The notes beneath the pieces were generated by a model, which searched no databases, had not been told where the DNA came from, and saw only the letters and a list, made by a program, of their open reading frames with translations. Shown here piece after piece: positions 46,209 to 57,675 of a DNA stretch of 64,000 bases. The translations under genes and the position numbers were made by a program. The stretch covers positions 186,001 through 250,000 of the forward strand of contig JARUPY010000203.1 in the NCBI GenBank assembly GCA_029817715.1, given 5' to 3'. This DNA comes from Melastoma dodecandrum. Taxonomy: Eukaryota > Streptophyta > Magnoliopsida > Myrtales > Melastomataceae. Every line of letters starts with the position of its first letter. The stretch's first letter is position 1.

Positions 46209-49200
46209 CTATATCTGGTCAAGTGCCTGCAATACGTCTGCCTTAAGGTCTTTGAAGTCCTCGACTCCGAAGCTGAACCGAACCAGGTTGTCCTTGATTC
46301 CATATTTCTCCCTGTCCTCTCGGCAAAGATCCCTGTTATTAAGAATGGGCAAGCCAGCTATATGGGTCAGTAGACTGGAGAATAGACGACACTGGTGATA
46401 AGAGCAGGACATTCTCTGGGGATGGTCCATCCGACTCTGGAAATTGATATAAAATGGATACAAAACTTGGGTGATTATTACCAGTAAGACATAATGGCAG
46501 GTTGATCCACAATGCTCTCGCAGCCCCCAAATGACGGAGCGATGTAGGGTATTTTCAGGGAATCAACAAATTTGATCGTGGACTTCAGATCGCCATCGAT
46601 CTAAAGGATGAAAATGGCAATATGAGGGACATAAACGTGATGTAATACAAATTTTAAGGTAGTCGTGGATGAATATACCTCAAAGCTGACAACACCCCCA
46701 AAGCCTGTCATTTGTTTCTTCGCGATGAGATGCTCTGGATGACTAGGCAAGCCAAGATAATAGACACGCTTCACCTGTATATATCCATTAATTGGGGAAT
46801 GTTGCTTTAATCCATTTGATCGAAGAAACTTCACATCAGGTTAACTTAAAAATATTTCCGAAAGTTTTGTATACTATGTAGAGCAACCCAAACCCAAGAC
46901 TGAAGAGGCATCTCCATCCGTTGTGACCGCAAGGGTTTCAAATTTGAAACCAATACGCCAGGAGGACTTTTGACTAATGCTTGACAATACTCACATCTTC
47001 TACAGGTGTCCCTTTCAAAACAAAGATCCGGAAGAATCATTGCACTTGAAAAACCAAGTCGTTACCTTAGGATGTGCCTCTAAAATTTCGGCCATCCTCT
47101 GTGCGGTTGAATTTTGCTGCTGTACACGGAGATGCAGCGTCTTCATGCCTCGGATGATCAGATATGCAGCATTCTAAGCAAGAAAAGTGGAAAACGAAAT
47201 ATGAGCACCATTACAAGTCTTGACAGGGAATGATAAGATGTAAAAGAAATTATATAGTGATTGACCTATATCATGCCATGTTTGGGGACCAATCTGGTTC
47301 AAAGGAGTGCATCTTTTCTATATTGATTCTTCTAAACACAATGACACTAGCATTTCCTATTTCACAAGTAATACTCTCAAACTAGATCTCAACAGAGATA
47401 GACAGGGATATTGGTTAAACTCAACCTAGAACCACCCAGAATGTGACATAAGAACAGTTTGCAAGCATATGATCTATACTTCGGCAGTGCTCAAGTGAAC
47501 GCAGCACCGTAGAAGGTGGGCAGTTGGCAAGAAGAAAAGTGAGAAAGCAGAGTTTATCAGATAACTAGTAGCTTGAGAAGGTGAAATAGGGAAGACTTTT
47601 TTTGTAATAGCAACATCAAATAAATGATGTGTCGAGATGTATCAAATAATGGAGATGAGTGAGACCAACCGGGTTGAGAGTGCCTCCAAGAACGTGATGT
47701 AAAACACGGATTTTGTCGATCACTTCCTGCTTTCCACTAATGCAACCAGCAAGAACCTGGAAAGTTCTGAAAATGATTATCACCTTTAAGATAAAAAGAC
47801 TGGTAGTAAATGTCATCATGGTGAGTATACACTTACATCGTTATGGCCACCAATGAACTTTGTGGCAGAGTGCAGAATCATGTCTGCCCCAAGGGCCAGT
47901 GCTTTCTGGTTCAAAGGTGTTGCAAAGGTTCCATCAATGCAAACAAGTGCTCCATGTTTGTGGCACAGGTCTGAAACCACCTTGATATCAACACATCTCA
48001 GGAAGGGGTTTGTAGGAGATTCAGTGAAGTACAGGGAAACCTGGAGAGAAAGCAACACCAAAGTCAAAGAAACAACAAGGGTAGATAGAAGATGGCTGCA
48101 TGGATATCTCTGTCAATAACACCAAAAATGCTTCACATTTCAGGAAGCAAACCTTACTGGCAAAGAAACTTAAAAAGCACTATCCAACTTAAATATCTAG
48201 AATTATATCCAGTTGATCTTGACAAACTACAAGCTCATCCAAGTACCTTGTTCTCCTCCAGAGCAGCCTTCAGACCAGCCGTATCAGCAGGATCAATCAG
48301 AGTGGCCTGCAGATTTGATAAAGCATGCCATCAATGCCAGTCAATAAGAACATCACAATCTTATTCTTATCTTGGTTCGGAGAAACAAATGGCTTGCCAC
48401 ACTGACAATAAATAATACAAAGGTGATTTCCACTATTACTGGAACAACAAAACTCCAACTTGGGTATTAGGGAATTCTGTGTTGTCTCTCTCCTACCAGT
48501 GCAAAGTACATCATATTTCTATTAAGAACAGCAATAAACTTTCCGGACAAACTGTGTGTATGGTTTGGCATGTCAATATGAATAATAGATTTTAATTGGT
48601 GAGCACATGTCAATGCCAGTTCATGCAGGGAACATTCCTCCTAAAAAAAATAGAAAAATAGAAAAAGAAACAGAAAAGGAAGTAAAAGTAAATGAAGATC
48701 ACATCTCTTCAACAAAAAGCTAAATTAATTCCAATCAATACTAAATCATTTCAGTGTCATGTTTTTACAAGGAGTTGAGCTTTCTTTTAACTAGGTAAGA
48801 AGCTCAAAATAAAAGAAGAGATAGTCAAAGAGACGAGAAAATACCGTGATTCCCATTTTAGGAAGAAACGTTTCAATGAAAATCCTTGTCTTCCTATAGC
48901 AATCAGTTGATGTGACGATATGCCCTCCAGCAGGAACTAATGCCATCAACATCACAGTACTCGCACACATTCCAGAAGCCATTATAATAGTTGACTCAGC
49001 ACCTTCGAGAGCACTACAAAAATGTAGTAGTTCAAAAGCCAAATAAGATAAAATGTTCTTCTGGCTTGCAAGGACACAAGAGCAAAAAACAACATAAATT
49101 AGCAAGACACCTGATTTTCTCCTCAGCAACCACGGTAGTAGGATTTCCATAACGCCCATACTCAAAGCTCACATGACGCTTTTCCTGAAAACGAAAAACT

Positions 49201-50112
49201 TAAATAGATAAAAAGTACAGAAATCACAGTAATAAACCATGAGGCATATAATGTAAGGCCAAAGACATGGAGAGACAAGGGTCAACAAATAACAGCAAAA
49301 GGAAATCATAGCCAGGAGGAAACGTAACAATTCTTCTTTATGAGAAGACAAAAAACTCAAAGCTGCTCAGGAGATTCAATGATGCACCTTGAAGTCAATC
49401 AATTCAGCAGTTTTCTTAAAGAAGTAGGCAGAAGTATTGACAACAGGCGTTGTGATTGCATCAGTCACTATGCCGCGACCCAATCTTTCCCCTGCCAGGT
49501 GTTAAGGAAACCTCAGATCAGTTCATATGAAGTCCAGTCGAAAGAAGCATGAATCCAACATTAACCTAATCCATCGAACAACAGTCAGCTAATCGTCAAC
49601 ACACCTGCATGAACAGTTATGCTCCCGTCGGAGGTCAAGAACGACGCCACATCATCCACCCCCAACCCCTCAAACTGTACATCCCCGCCATCCACCACCA
49701 ACCCCTCCTCAGCCCCAATCACGACAGCCGGATCCACGACCGCGGAATCAACAGCTACGGCAGCCGGGGCCGGGGCAGGGGGACCCCCGGTCGACGCGGC
49801 GGCGGAGGAAGTGGGGCAACCCGAGGGGACCCCGGGGTTCGTCCAAGAGGCCGCGACGATCTGGGCGACCCCGATGTTGCTGCAGTTCCTACGGGCCTTG
49901 GTGCTGAGCTGGCGAACGAAGTTGGGTGGGAACTTGAAGATGAGAGAAGAGAGTCCGTAATGGTGGGAGGCTGAGGGGAGGCAGACGCGACGGCCGGTTG
50001 ATTGATACCTCGGGGGGGCCCCGGGGGAGGAGAAGTCGGGGTCGGATCGGCACTCGAAGGGGCCGACGGAGGGGATCTTGGAGAATGAGACTGGGCATCC
50101 GGAGACAGCCAT
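46209..50112 (-). CDS. CGS1: Cystathionine gamma-synthase, chloroplast (550 aa, 11 exons)
   Basis: PLP enzyme that joins O-phosphohomoserine and cysteine to make cystathionine, the first committed step to methionine, in plastids. Eleven exons in phase (reversed): 50112-49605, 49491-49388, 49184-49111, 49013-48845, 48306-48247, 48040-47837, 47756-47670, 47173-47066, 46774-46679, 46600-46482 and 46332-46209, giving 550 residues. The N-terminus is a transit peptide (MAVSGCPVSFSKIPSVGPFE) with the MTO1 region at residues 74-90, then an Ala/Pro-rich linker. Catalytic marks: SFEYGRYGNPT, EGAESTIIMASGMCA, CYRKTRIF, VSLYFTESPTNPFLRCVDI, CIDGTFATP, HSATKFIGGHND (Lys binds PLP), GGTLNPNAAYL, PSFGGCESIVDQPAIMSYW and DNLVRFSFGVED. 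All exons are open. A + strand ORF set at 49609-49974 is a shadow of exon 1. Confidence 0.96.
49843..49893 (-). promoter_or_regulatory. MTO1 region: SAM-sensing nascent-peptide arrest sequence of CGS1
   Basis: Residues 74-90 read RRNCSNIGVAQIVAASW. The core RRNCSNIGVAQ is identical to the Arabidopsis MTO1 core. In Arabidopsis the nascent peptide senses S-adenosylmethionine, stalls the ribosome at Ser-94 just after Trp-93, and triggers mRNA decay, giving feedback control of methionine synthesis. Here the matching Trp is residue 90 and the next residue is Thr-91 (ACG) instead of Ser; the residue before Trp is Ser where Arabidopsis has Lys. Confidence 0.9.
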
Positions 50113-51962
50113 GGCCTGCGGAGAAAGGAGGAAACGACGAAGAAGACGAAGAGTTTGGTAAAGGGTGGACGGGGGGAGGAGGGTTTCTTTTATTTATGCA
50201 AAAATGGTGCTTCTGCCCAACAGGTGCAGGTGGCGGAGGAGGAGGAGGAGGAGGACTCCAAGTTGTCGTTTTTTGAGTTGTTTTGGTGGTTACGTATTTC
50301 GTTCATAATCCATCGCACCAAATCATACCAAAAAAAAAAACCGAGTCAAACTGATTTTAATGTTACCGTCATCGTTTAAAAAAGAAACGGAGGGGATGGA
50401 GATGAGAAGAGATGAATGGTTGGTGGTGGTTAAGCAGTTGGTTAATCTAAAGACTAAAAAACAGTCGATTGTTATCATCATCGTCGTCGTCGTGGACAAA
50501 TATTTACTATTTTGGTTATTATGGACAAGAGATGCAATGGTATGTTACATACAGATGCAATGAACCAATCATTGTCCACTCAAAAAAAAAAAAAAAGAGG
50601 AGATTCTTTTTAGCCCACTTGTTGGCCAATGGGGATGATTTAGCATTAAAGTCCCACCACCACCACCGTCACCTCCATTTTTTTATGTGTGTGGATGGGA
50701 GGGGGGGGAATGGACGGACGGACAATCGTCCATCGCGCTCAATCGCCTAAAATTGTATTGTACAGAGTTGTACATAATTATCATCGGTTGGTCAGTTTAC
50801 GTTCCACGTACCAAAAATATATCCCTCACAAATATACAAGAGATTCTTTCTCCTTTGCACAATGATAATAATAATAAACTTCAAATGTCGTTATCGCAAT
50901 CTTTTTCTTCAAAAACATTTTTATGCATCACAAAACTCGCATAAAAATGACATTCAATGACTTGTGCAAGGGGATGATCAGGTTTTTTAGATTATTATTA
51001 TCATTATTGTCATTATCATTAGGGTCATCATTATCATCATCATCATCCTTATCCTAATCAACCTCGACTGATGTACCGAATAAATTTTTTTTATTAGATT
51101 TGGGCACTGATTAGGCTTATATTATCTTCTTCCTCCTCCTCTTCTTCTTCGTCTTCTTCTTCTTCTTCTTCTTCTTCTACTTCTTAATTATAAGATCATT
51201 CAATCCCTCCTCGTCCTGGACAAACCAAACAAATCATAAAAGAGTTAAAATATGAGACCTTTGGATCATTTTGTCCAGCCCTTTCATTATTATATTAACA
51301 ATGGGATTGCCTGAAAACAAACAAACAAACAAACAAACAAAAAGATGAAGTCACACACACACACACCCCTTACAATAAATAAATCGTATTAATATCTGAA
51401 CAGAAGTTTTTATTCTTCTTGACACCCATTTAGCAAAAACACTTGCTAATAAAAAGTCCGATAAAAATGAAGTATAAAAAATATGTCAAACATTTATTTA
51501 TAAATATTCAGGACAATTGTGATCCGCCTCTTAACAAAATGGGTTACACGGAACTATCATTAAATCCAATGCGTCTTTACGTGACGACCCAAAGTCGTAA
51601 TATATTTTTACTTCATCGATTTTACATTAGAATTGTCGGCCATTCTGAAATAGAGTTATGTTTAATTATGAATGGTCATTTGCACTCACTCTCATAATCA
51701 AATATTTTAATGCATGACATGAAATGAAATCGTCGTTGCATGAATTGGTTGGGAATGTTGGTTTCCTTTAAAGTTTATCTGAGGTTGTTTTCCTTTTCAG
51801 AAGCATTTAAATATTATTCTTAAGAAAGATGTGATTTGAATTACATACAAGACAAACATAGTGACCGGACACATTACCAAACGACAACCAGCAAACCAAA
51901 GGAAGGACGGTCATTTTCCGACCCATGCGATGACGAGTCACGTTGCGGACGAATAGGGCGCG
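50113..51962. other. Intergenic rich in simple repeats
   Basis: Simple repeats include (ATC)n near 51000-51050, a (TTC)n-type tract near 51127-51185 with interruptions, an (AAAC)n tract near 51315-51342 and (CA)n at 51351-51366. No gene was recognised. Confidence 0.6.
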
Positions 51963-52685
51963 TCAGCGACGAGCAAGTGCGATGCCGGAAAGCATTACGA
52001 GGAGCATGAGGATGACCGCCGCACCGAACGACCCGATCAGCGACCCGGAGGTGCGCTCGCAGAAGGAGTTGAACTGCTGGCAGATTGAGAACCAGTTCGT
52101 CCTTGTGTTCCCCTTGTGGGCTAGGTAAACGATCGCCGCAGAAGCCGATGCCCCCGCAATCACGAGCGCCTGCGCCAGCTGTTGTTTTTGCCCCCAACGA
52201 TGAGTTAAATTGAGTCTATACGAAGTCGTGCTAGCTTTGAGGAAACTTGAACATATATGTATGTACCGTGTCGAGTATCACCAAGACGATCCTGCTGTTC
52301 TGTGAGCCGCTTTTTACGATATGAAAAATGGAGAGCGGCAACGAGAAGATCAAGTATGCGCTCGCCACAGAATTCGCCACCACGAAAAATCTAAACATTG
52401 GTCGATGAAAAAAGCAAACATTTATATCATGCTCGATATGGAGTAGTAAAAATAACACGAGGTATCCAAGACTTACGTGAACGTGGGTAGATCGTTGAAC
52501 CGGGCGCGGAAGCGGATGAACTGGGTAACGAAAGGGAGAGTCTCATTAGTCGTTCCCATGGCTATCGCGCTCCCGAGTGTACAAACGAATGCAACTATCC
52601 TCAGAACAAAGTCGAGAACCGACACCCCTTTGTTCGCCCCGAAACCTGGCTTCCCTGGACCCTTCGAGACGTCTCCAGCTTCCAT
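51963..52685 (-). CDS. Casparian strip membrane domain protein, CASP1-like (182 aa)
   Basis: CASPs form the membrane scaffold that guides lignin deposition in the root endodermis. Three exons in phase (reversed): 52685-52477, 52390-52267 and 52178-51963 (TGA), giving 182 residues. Four membrane segments are visible: [59 protein letters not shown] and [20 protein letters not shown]. The first extracellular loop has [20 protein letters not shown], which closely matches the diagnostic CASP loop (ESLPFFTQF type), and the second loop has [18 protein letters not shown] with the two conserved Cys. These place it with true CASPs and not the wider CASP-like family. The third-exon acceptor (AG at 52180-52179) was chosen to keep the loop length; a CAG 6 nt downstream is an alternative. 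The gene stands alone in repeat-rich DNA. Confidence 0.92.
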
Positions 52686-53744
52686 CGTTCCACTCCCTTT
52701 TACTTACCCTCACCCAAGACCCAGCACTCCGATAGATCAAACTAGGAAAGAATCTCACCCGGCTGCTCTGTCGAGGGGATATCTCGATGGCCCTATTTAT
52801 AGTGCTAACTGGGAAACGCCGAAGAGGGTGAAGCAGGTTTTGCTCGAAAAAGCCCCACCATCAACTAAGCCAACAATAGCTCATTCCATGTAGGGCGTAC
52901 CTGAAGATAACATACATCAAACCCCGATCGAAACAATTGATTTGGTAAGATAAGGGTGGAGAGTAGGAACTCACTTATTTTCCTAATCCAACATTTCCTC
53001 CAATGGAAAGGTACGATGAACATGCCTTCTAGGTGTCCGTTTACGATTGATTGTCTTCAACCTGCCCGTGAAAAGTAAACTTCTCCAAATCATAATGGGG
53101 TTGGTTGGTTTTGGTTCATCATGTCATGTTCTTCCAATGGGTAGTAGTAGTAGTAGTAACAAGCCTCCTGGTGTATAGCCCTAGGACTCATCTTCAAAAT
53201 TTAACCAACTGCACTTCCCAAAAACTCGGCATCATACTCTCGCGTCCTAAGTCAATTATGGGATCCCGTATCGCGATCGTATGATACGCGTATTACCCGA
53301 TTCCAGTTAGAGCATCGTGGCCCAATCGCGGATGCACGTGAGATACAGGGCCACGCCTTTCCAGTCCAGCCCGATAAGAGCAATAGGTGGCCCGGGACTT
53401 TTTTCATACCGAGTTAGAAATGTTTCATGGATGGTCCTCACGTTGCTAGATCGAGGAAGAAAGAAGGAAGTAGAATGTAAAAAGACATGTACATGTACAC
53501 ACATGCAGGTCATGTGTGGCATTCACTTTAGGACAGAGGACTGGCAGTATTGTCTTTCTTTCATCGAATGACGAGTTCACGTGACATAATTGTACAAGAA
53601 TGGGAGGGAAGACTGCTAGGTACGAGGGTCAGGCACATTAGGAGGATTTGTTTGTCGGAAAGAAAAGATTATATTCTTCCCTCTTGTTTCTACTCCATCA
53701 TCTTCTTCTTCTTTACTTCTTCTTCTTCTTTACTTCTTCTTCTT

Positions 53745-53776
<32 letters not shown>

Positions 53777-56769
53777 TCTTCATCTTCTTCTACTACTACT
53801 ACTTCTTGTTGTAAAGAGTGGGAGGGAGGGACACTGCAATTATTTCGAGGACAAAAAGGGGGAAGAGGAGGACAGCATTGGGCATTTTGCGTGCGTGAAA
53901 TGACAATAGGAGATAGATAGATAGCACTATGCCCATGTTCTCTCATATATCACTTTCACCGGCCTATTCTTTTCTTTTATCATCGTGGTCGTACCAACAT
54001 CTTATTTTACTGTTACTTGGTAAAGATATTTTGGGTTTACTACGATTTTCCGGAGAATCGAACGCCGTGGTACTATAATATTCTTAGGAAAACGTATTAA
54101 TTTCGTCTTAAAAGTTAATTTATGATTTTAATCCTGACAGGTTAACAAAGGACAAAAATTTCACTTTCTTTTTTACTAGATTTTTCTTTAAAAAAAGGAG
54201 AAGAGGAAGAAGAAGCAAAAGCGAGAGTAAATACAAGTTGAGTAATTCGAATAATTGGTGGGTGGAGTGGTGATAGGGTAGGAAGTGATGGGGTAATGGT
54301 AACGAATGAGGAAAGCAAAATCCCTATTTAATTTCTCAGCAAATACGAGGGGGTGAACGGAGTACCTTCTTTTTTTGGTTGCCCGCCGGTGGTTATTCCA
54401 AGTTTTGCTCCGAATAAATTGTGGAACCTGATAGGACATCTGATTATAGTGGGTGAGTCTTTAAATAAGAATAATTACGTGTAATAAGTTTCGAACTCAG
54501 ACCTCCTTAAACAAATTAAATTTCCTTATCAACATTTTTATTTTGGTTTGGAGTACTTTTGTTTTTAATCAAAAGACGATCGCCTCCATTCCAAGGTGCT
54601 CCTGGTCACTCACTCTTTATTTCTATATATTTGGATGGAATACAACCCTATCGATCACTTCATTCAATTAAACTCTATGTTTAAGTATCTAGGTATCTTC
54701 ATGTTCGTCTCGAAAACGAATCACGTTGGAAATATTTGACACAAATACACACAGGAATTCGGATGTGGTCGTCAGTAAATGAAATAGATAAATTGTATTA
54801 ACAAATGATGTCGAACGAATGTCTTACAAATAAAAGAAAAAGCTTCCAGCCATAAAAAAGCAAAAAGATTGACGATGCGGATGGTGGTGGCGCCGTAGAC
54901 TTGTTGTCGACACCTTGTGCTTGCCGGCTGGAGTGGTGGAATCCGGTCCCTGGAGGTGTGGTGGATGGAGTGTGGACGAATGTAGCAATGTATTTGGATA
55001 CTAAGGGCCCTAGGAGCTCACCTTAGTGACGGAGTGAAGGCGAAATTTGGTTGTCAAGGGCCCGAAAGCTCACCCTGACGATGGAGTGCTGGCGTAGTTT
55101 TGGTGTCAAAGCTACGGTTGCTCACTTGACGATGGAAGGATACTAAGGGCCCTACGAGCTCACCCTGGTCCGGACGGCGGAAGACTAAAAACTAAAAGGG
55201 TTGACGATCGATACACTGATTGGCCTTAGATGATTATCGTGTGTGTTTAAGAAAAATCTTCTCCCTTTGATACTGAATCTTGACATGCTTAGGATGTACG
55301 CCACATTCTTAGAATATTTTCTCAGGTCGTGGCCTTCTTAACTAACTCCCCAGAATCTCGGTAACAGTTTGATCCTGGTAAACATTGCTCTTACCCACAT
55401 TGCCTATCATTTTGGACTCGCGTAGGCTTAACAGCTTTTCCTTTTTATATCAAATCAGATAACTAGAGACGTGTCCCTAGATTTTCTCCACCTGAAGATC
55501 GTTTCAAATCATGGGAACGTGGCCCTATAACCGTTTTTCTAAAAATCTCGGAGTCAAGATCTTTTCTGGTCTTCGTAGACTCTAACCCCGACGGTACTTC
55601 GTAGACTTAGTACTTTCCCGGCAGGCTCGCATAACGGTGAGCTTGTAAACACTCTTAATGACCCATGGACTTATGGACTTCATAAAATGGGCCCAAAATT
55701 TCTGTCATCTTCTTAGTAGATTTAATATGGGTCAACGAAATGAGTTTGTTGATTTATCATAAAATAACCTGAATTTATGAGCTCATCATAATTAGATCCG
55801 AGATTTCTGTCACGTCACACTTCGTTACAAACATTTTGACAATCGTCCTACATAGTAGTGTTGCTATATGACCGAGAGACTTAATAAGCTCCAAGGGAAA
55901 CCGGGTGTCCCCCCTTGGACCGCGCTACTCGTCCCGGATATATCTCGAAACAACACAGACACGTGGGATATCCTTCGAATGCATCTAATCTCCAACCATT
56001 ACAAGGCACTAAAGGAATCGCACCAGGATATATACACATGCATACATATACATACGACCCAGCTTCAACAGTTCCACGCTTGGTGGACCCACGCGCTTTC
56101 ACTTCGGGGACAAATGATCTCTCTTTCTAGAGAGTGAGGCAAACGTTTGGAGTCGAAATCACTCTGGTTTTTCTTCTTCTGTCCCGTGATTAATTGGTGA
56201 CTGGATCTGTCTGTCTGCCCGAAATGTTGTTGGTGGGAGAACTCAGGCCAATCATGTGTGGGCTAATTCTGAAATTTCCATCAATTTTCGAAATTTTTAA
56301 TGTCTTGTTAAGAAATTACTGTCACTCACTATCACGGGGAACAAAGCAATTCCACTTTGAGGTGTTACGAAAGCAAATGCATGTGCCAATTTCCCCCACA
56401 CTCATAAATACGTAGTCCCCCCCCCAACTCCCCTCCCACATCTAATCTAGTTCTTCAATTGTAGGTGGGTCCCTAAGATTAAAATTTTCTTGACAAGATA
56501 AAATACATCCTTTCTTTTTCTTCCCATTTAGCCCCCTTTCATTTACCTAATTTACTCGTATCAAAATCCTATAAATTTATCCCACCCCCAATTCCCCTCA
56601 CCCTCCATACATACCTCCATCTCGTTCCTCTTTCAAAGAGGTAAAGGAAATTATCACTTCAGTTATGTCTTAGTTCTTACATGGTTGTTCGGTATAAGTA
56701 GTACTAGGTTGTCCTGGTCTTGAGTTTTTTCCTTTCGGGTCTGCAGGGGAAGATCGTAATAATTGTAAG
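52686..56769. other. Long intergenic region with repeats
   Basis: About 4 kb without a credible gene. It holds (GTA)n at 53143-53158, a mixed TTC/TAC microsatellite at about 53697-53806, and a short minisatellite at 54999-55173. The stretch from about 54640 to 55860 looks like degraded repeat DNA but has no identifiable ends. ORFs over the microsatellites (53550-53920) encode only homopolymers. Confidence 0.55.
54999..55173 (+). repeat. Imperfect tandem repeat, about 53-bp period
   Basis: Four degenerate units start near 54999, 55053, 55106 and 55142, with the shared core AAGGGCCC(T/G)A(G/C)GAGCTCACC (third unit diverged) and, in the middle, GACGATGGA spacers. The last unit is truncated. No coding content was recognised. 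Confidence 0.55.
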
Positions 56770-57675
56770 ATGGGTTCCTTACAAGCTGGGGTTGTTGCTC
56801 TGGTTTGGTTCTCTTTAGTTACGGGCAGTGTTCGAGCTTATTATGGCGGCGGTTGGATAAACGCTCATGCGACCTTCTACGGAGGGAGCGACGCTTCCGG
56901 CACCATGGGTACGTTCGCCCCCTGTCCGATCCCTTTTCATGGACTCCTTCTCGAGCTTTAAGTTCACGGGGTGGTTTTTCCCTTCAGGTGGGGCTTGCGG
57001 TTATGGGAATCTGTATAGCCAGGGTTACGGAACGAATACCGCGGCCCTGAGCACGGCGCTTTTCAATGACGGGCTTAGCTGCGGCTCGTGCTACCAGCTG
57101 ATGTGCGTCAACGACCCGCAATGGTGCCTGCGTGGCTCGATCATAGTGACGGCCACCAACTTCTGTCCCCCCGGGGGTTGGTGCGACCCCCCCAACCATC
57201 ACTTTGATCTATCCCAGCCCGTGTTCCAGCACATTGCTCAGTATAGGGCGGGTATCGTCCCCGTCATCTACCGAAGGTATGCGATGGAGACATCCGCTCT
57301 GTTGCCCCTATCCTTTTTTACGACCCCGTTGTAATAATCATCCCTTGGGGATGTTTCCCACCCAGGGTGCGGTGCAGGAGAAGTGGAGGCATAAGGTTCA
57401 CGATCAATGGCCACTCGTACTTCAACCTCGTGCTCATAACCAACGTAGGGGGAGCAGGGGACGTCCACTCGGTCTCGATCAAAGGCTCGAGGACAGGATG
57501 GCAGCCCATGTCCAGGAACTGGGGCCAGAACTGGCAGAGCAACTCTTACCTCAACGGCCAGAGCCTCTCCTTCGTGGTAACCACGAGCAACGGACGGAGC
57601 GTCGTCTCATACAACGTCGCCCCCGCCGGCTGGTCATTCGGCCAGACTTATTCCGGCCGGCAGTTCCGCTACTGA
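56770..57675 (+). CDS. Alpha-expansin (245 aa)
   Basis: Secreted cell-wall-loosening protein that acts without hydrolysis. Three exons in phase: 56770-56908, 56988-57276 and 57366-57675 (TGA), giving 245 residues. A signal peptide ([20 protein letters not shown]) precedes the mature start [20 protein letters not shown]. Domain 1 has [20 protein letters not shown], the six-Cys pattern ([25 protein letters not shown]) and the HFD motif ([20 protein letters not shown]). Domain 2 (CBM63) has [37 protein letters not shown] and the C-terminal [14 protein letters not shown]. The loop between NFCPP and GGWC is about ten residues shorter than in most alpha-expansins, a trait I associate with the EXPA13 type. 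LRGSI replaces the usual LPGSI. Confidence 0.94.

Noticed and set aside
49609..49974. 121-aa and 113-aa + strand ORFs
   Set aside because: They are antisense shadows of CGS1 exon 1, which is GC-rich.
53550..53946. ORFs of poly-Ser, poly-Leu, poly-Thr or poly-Val
   Set aside because: They are translations of the TTC/TAC microsatellite.
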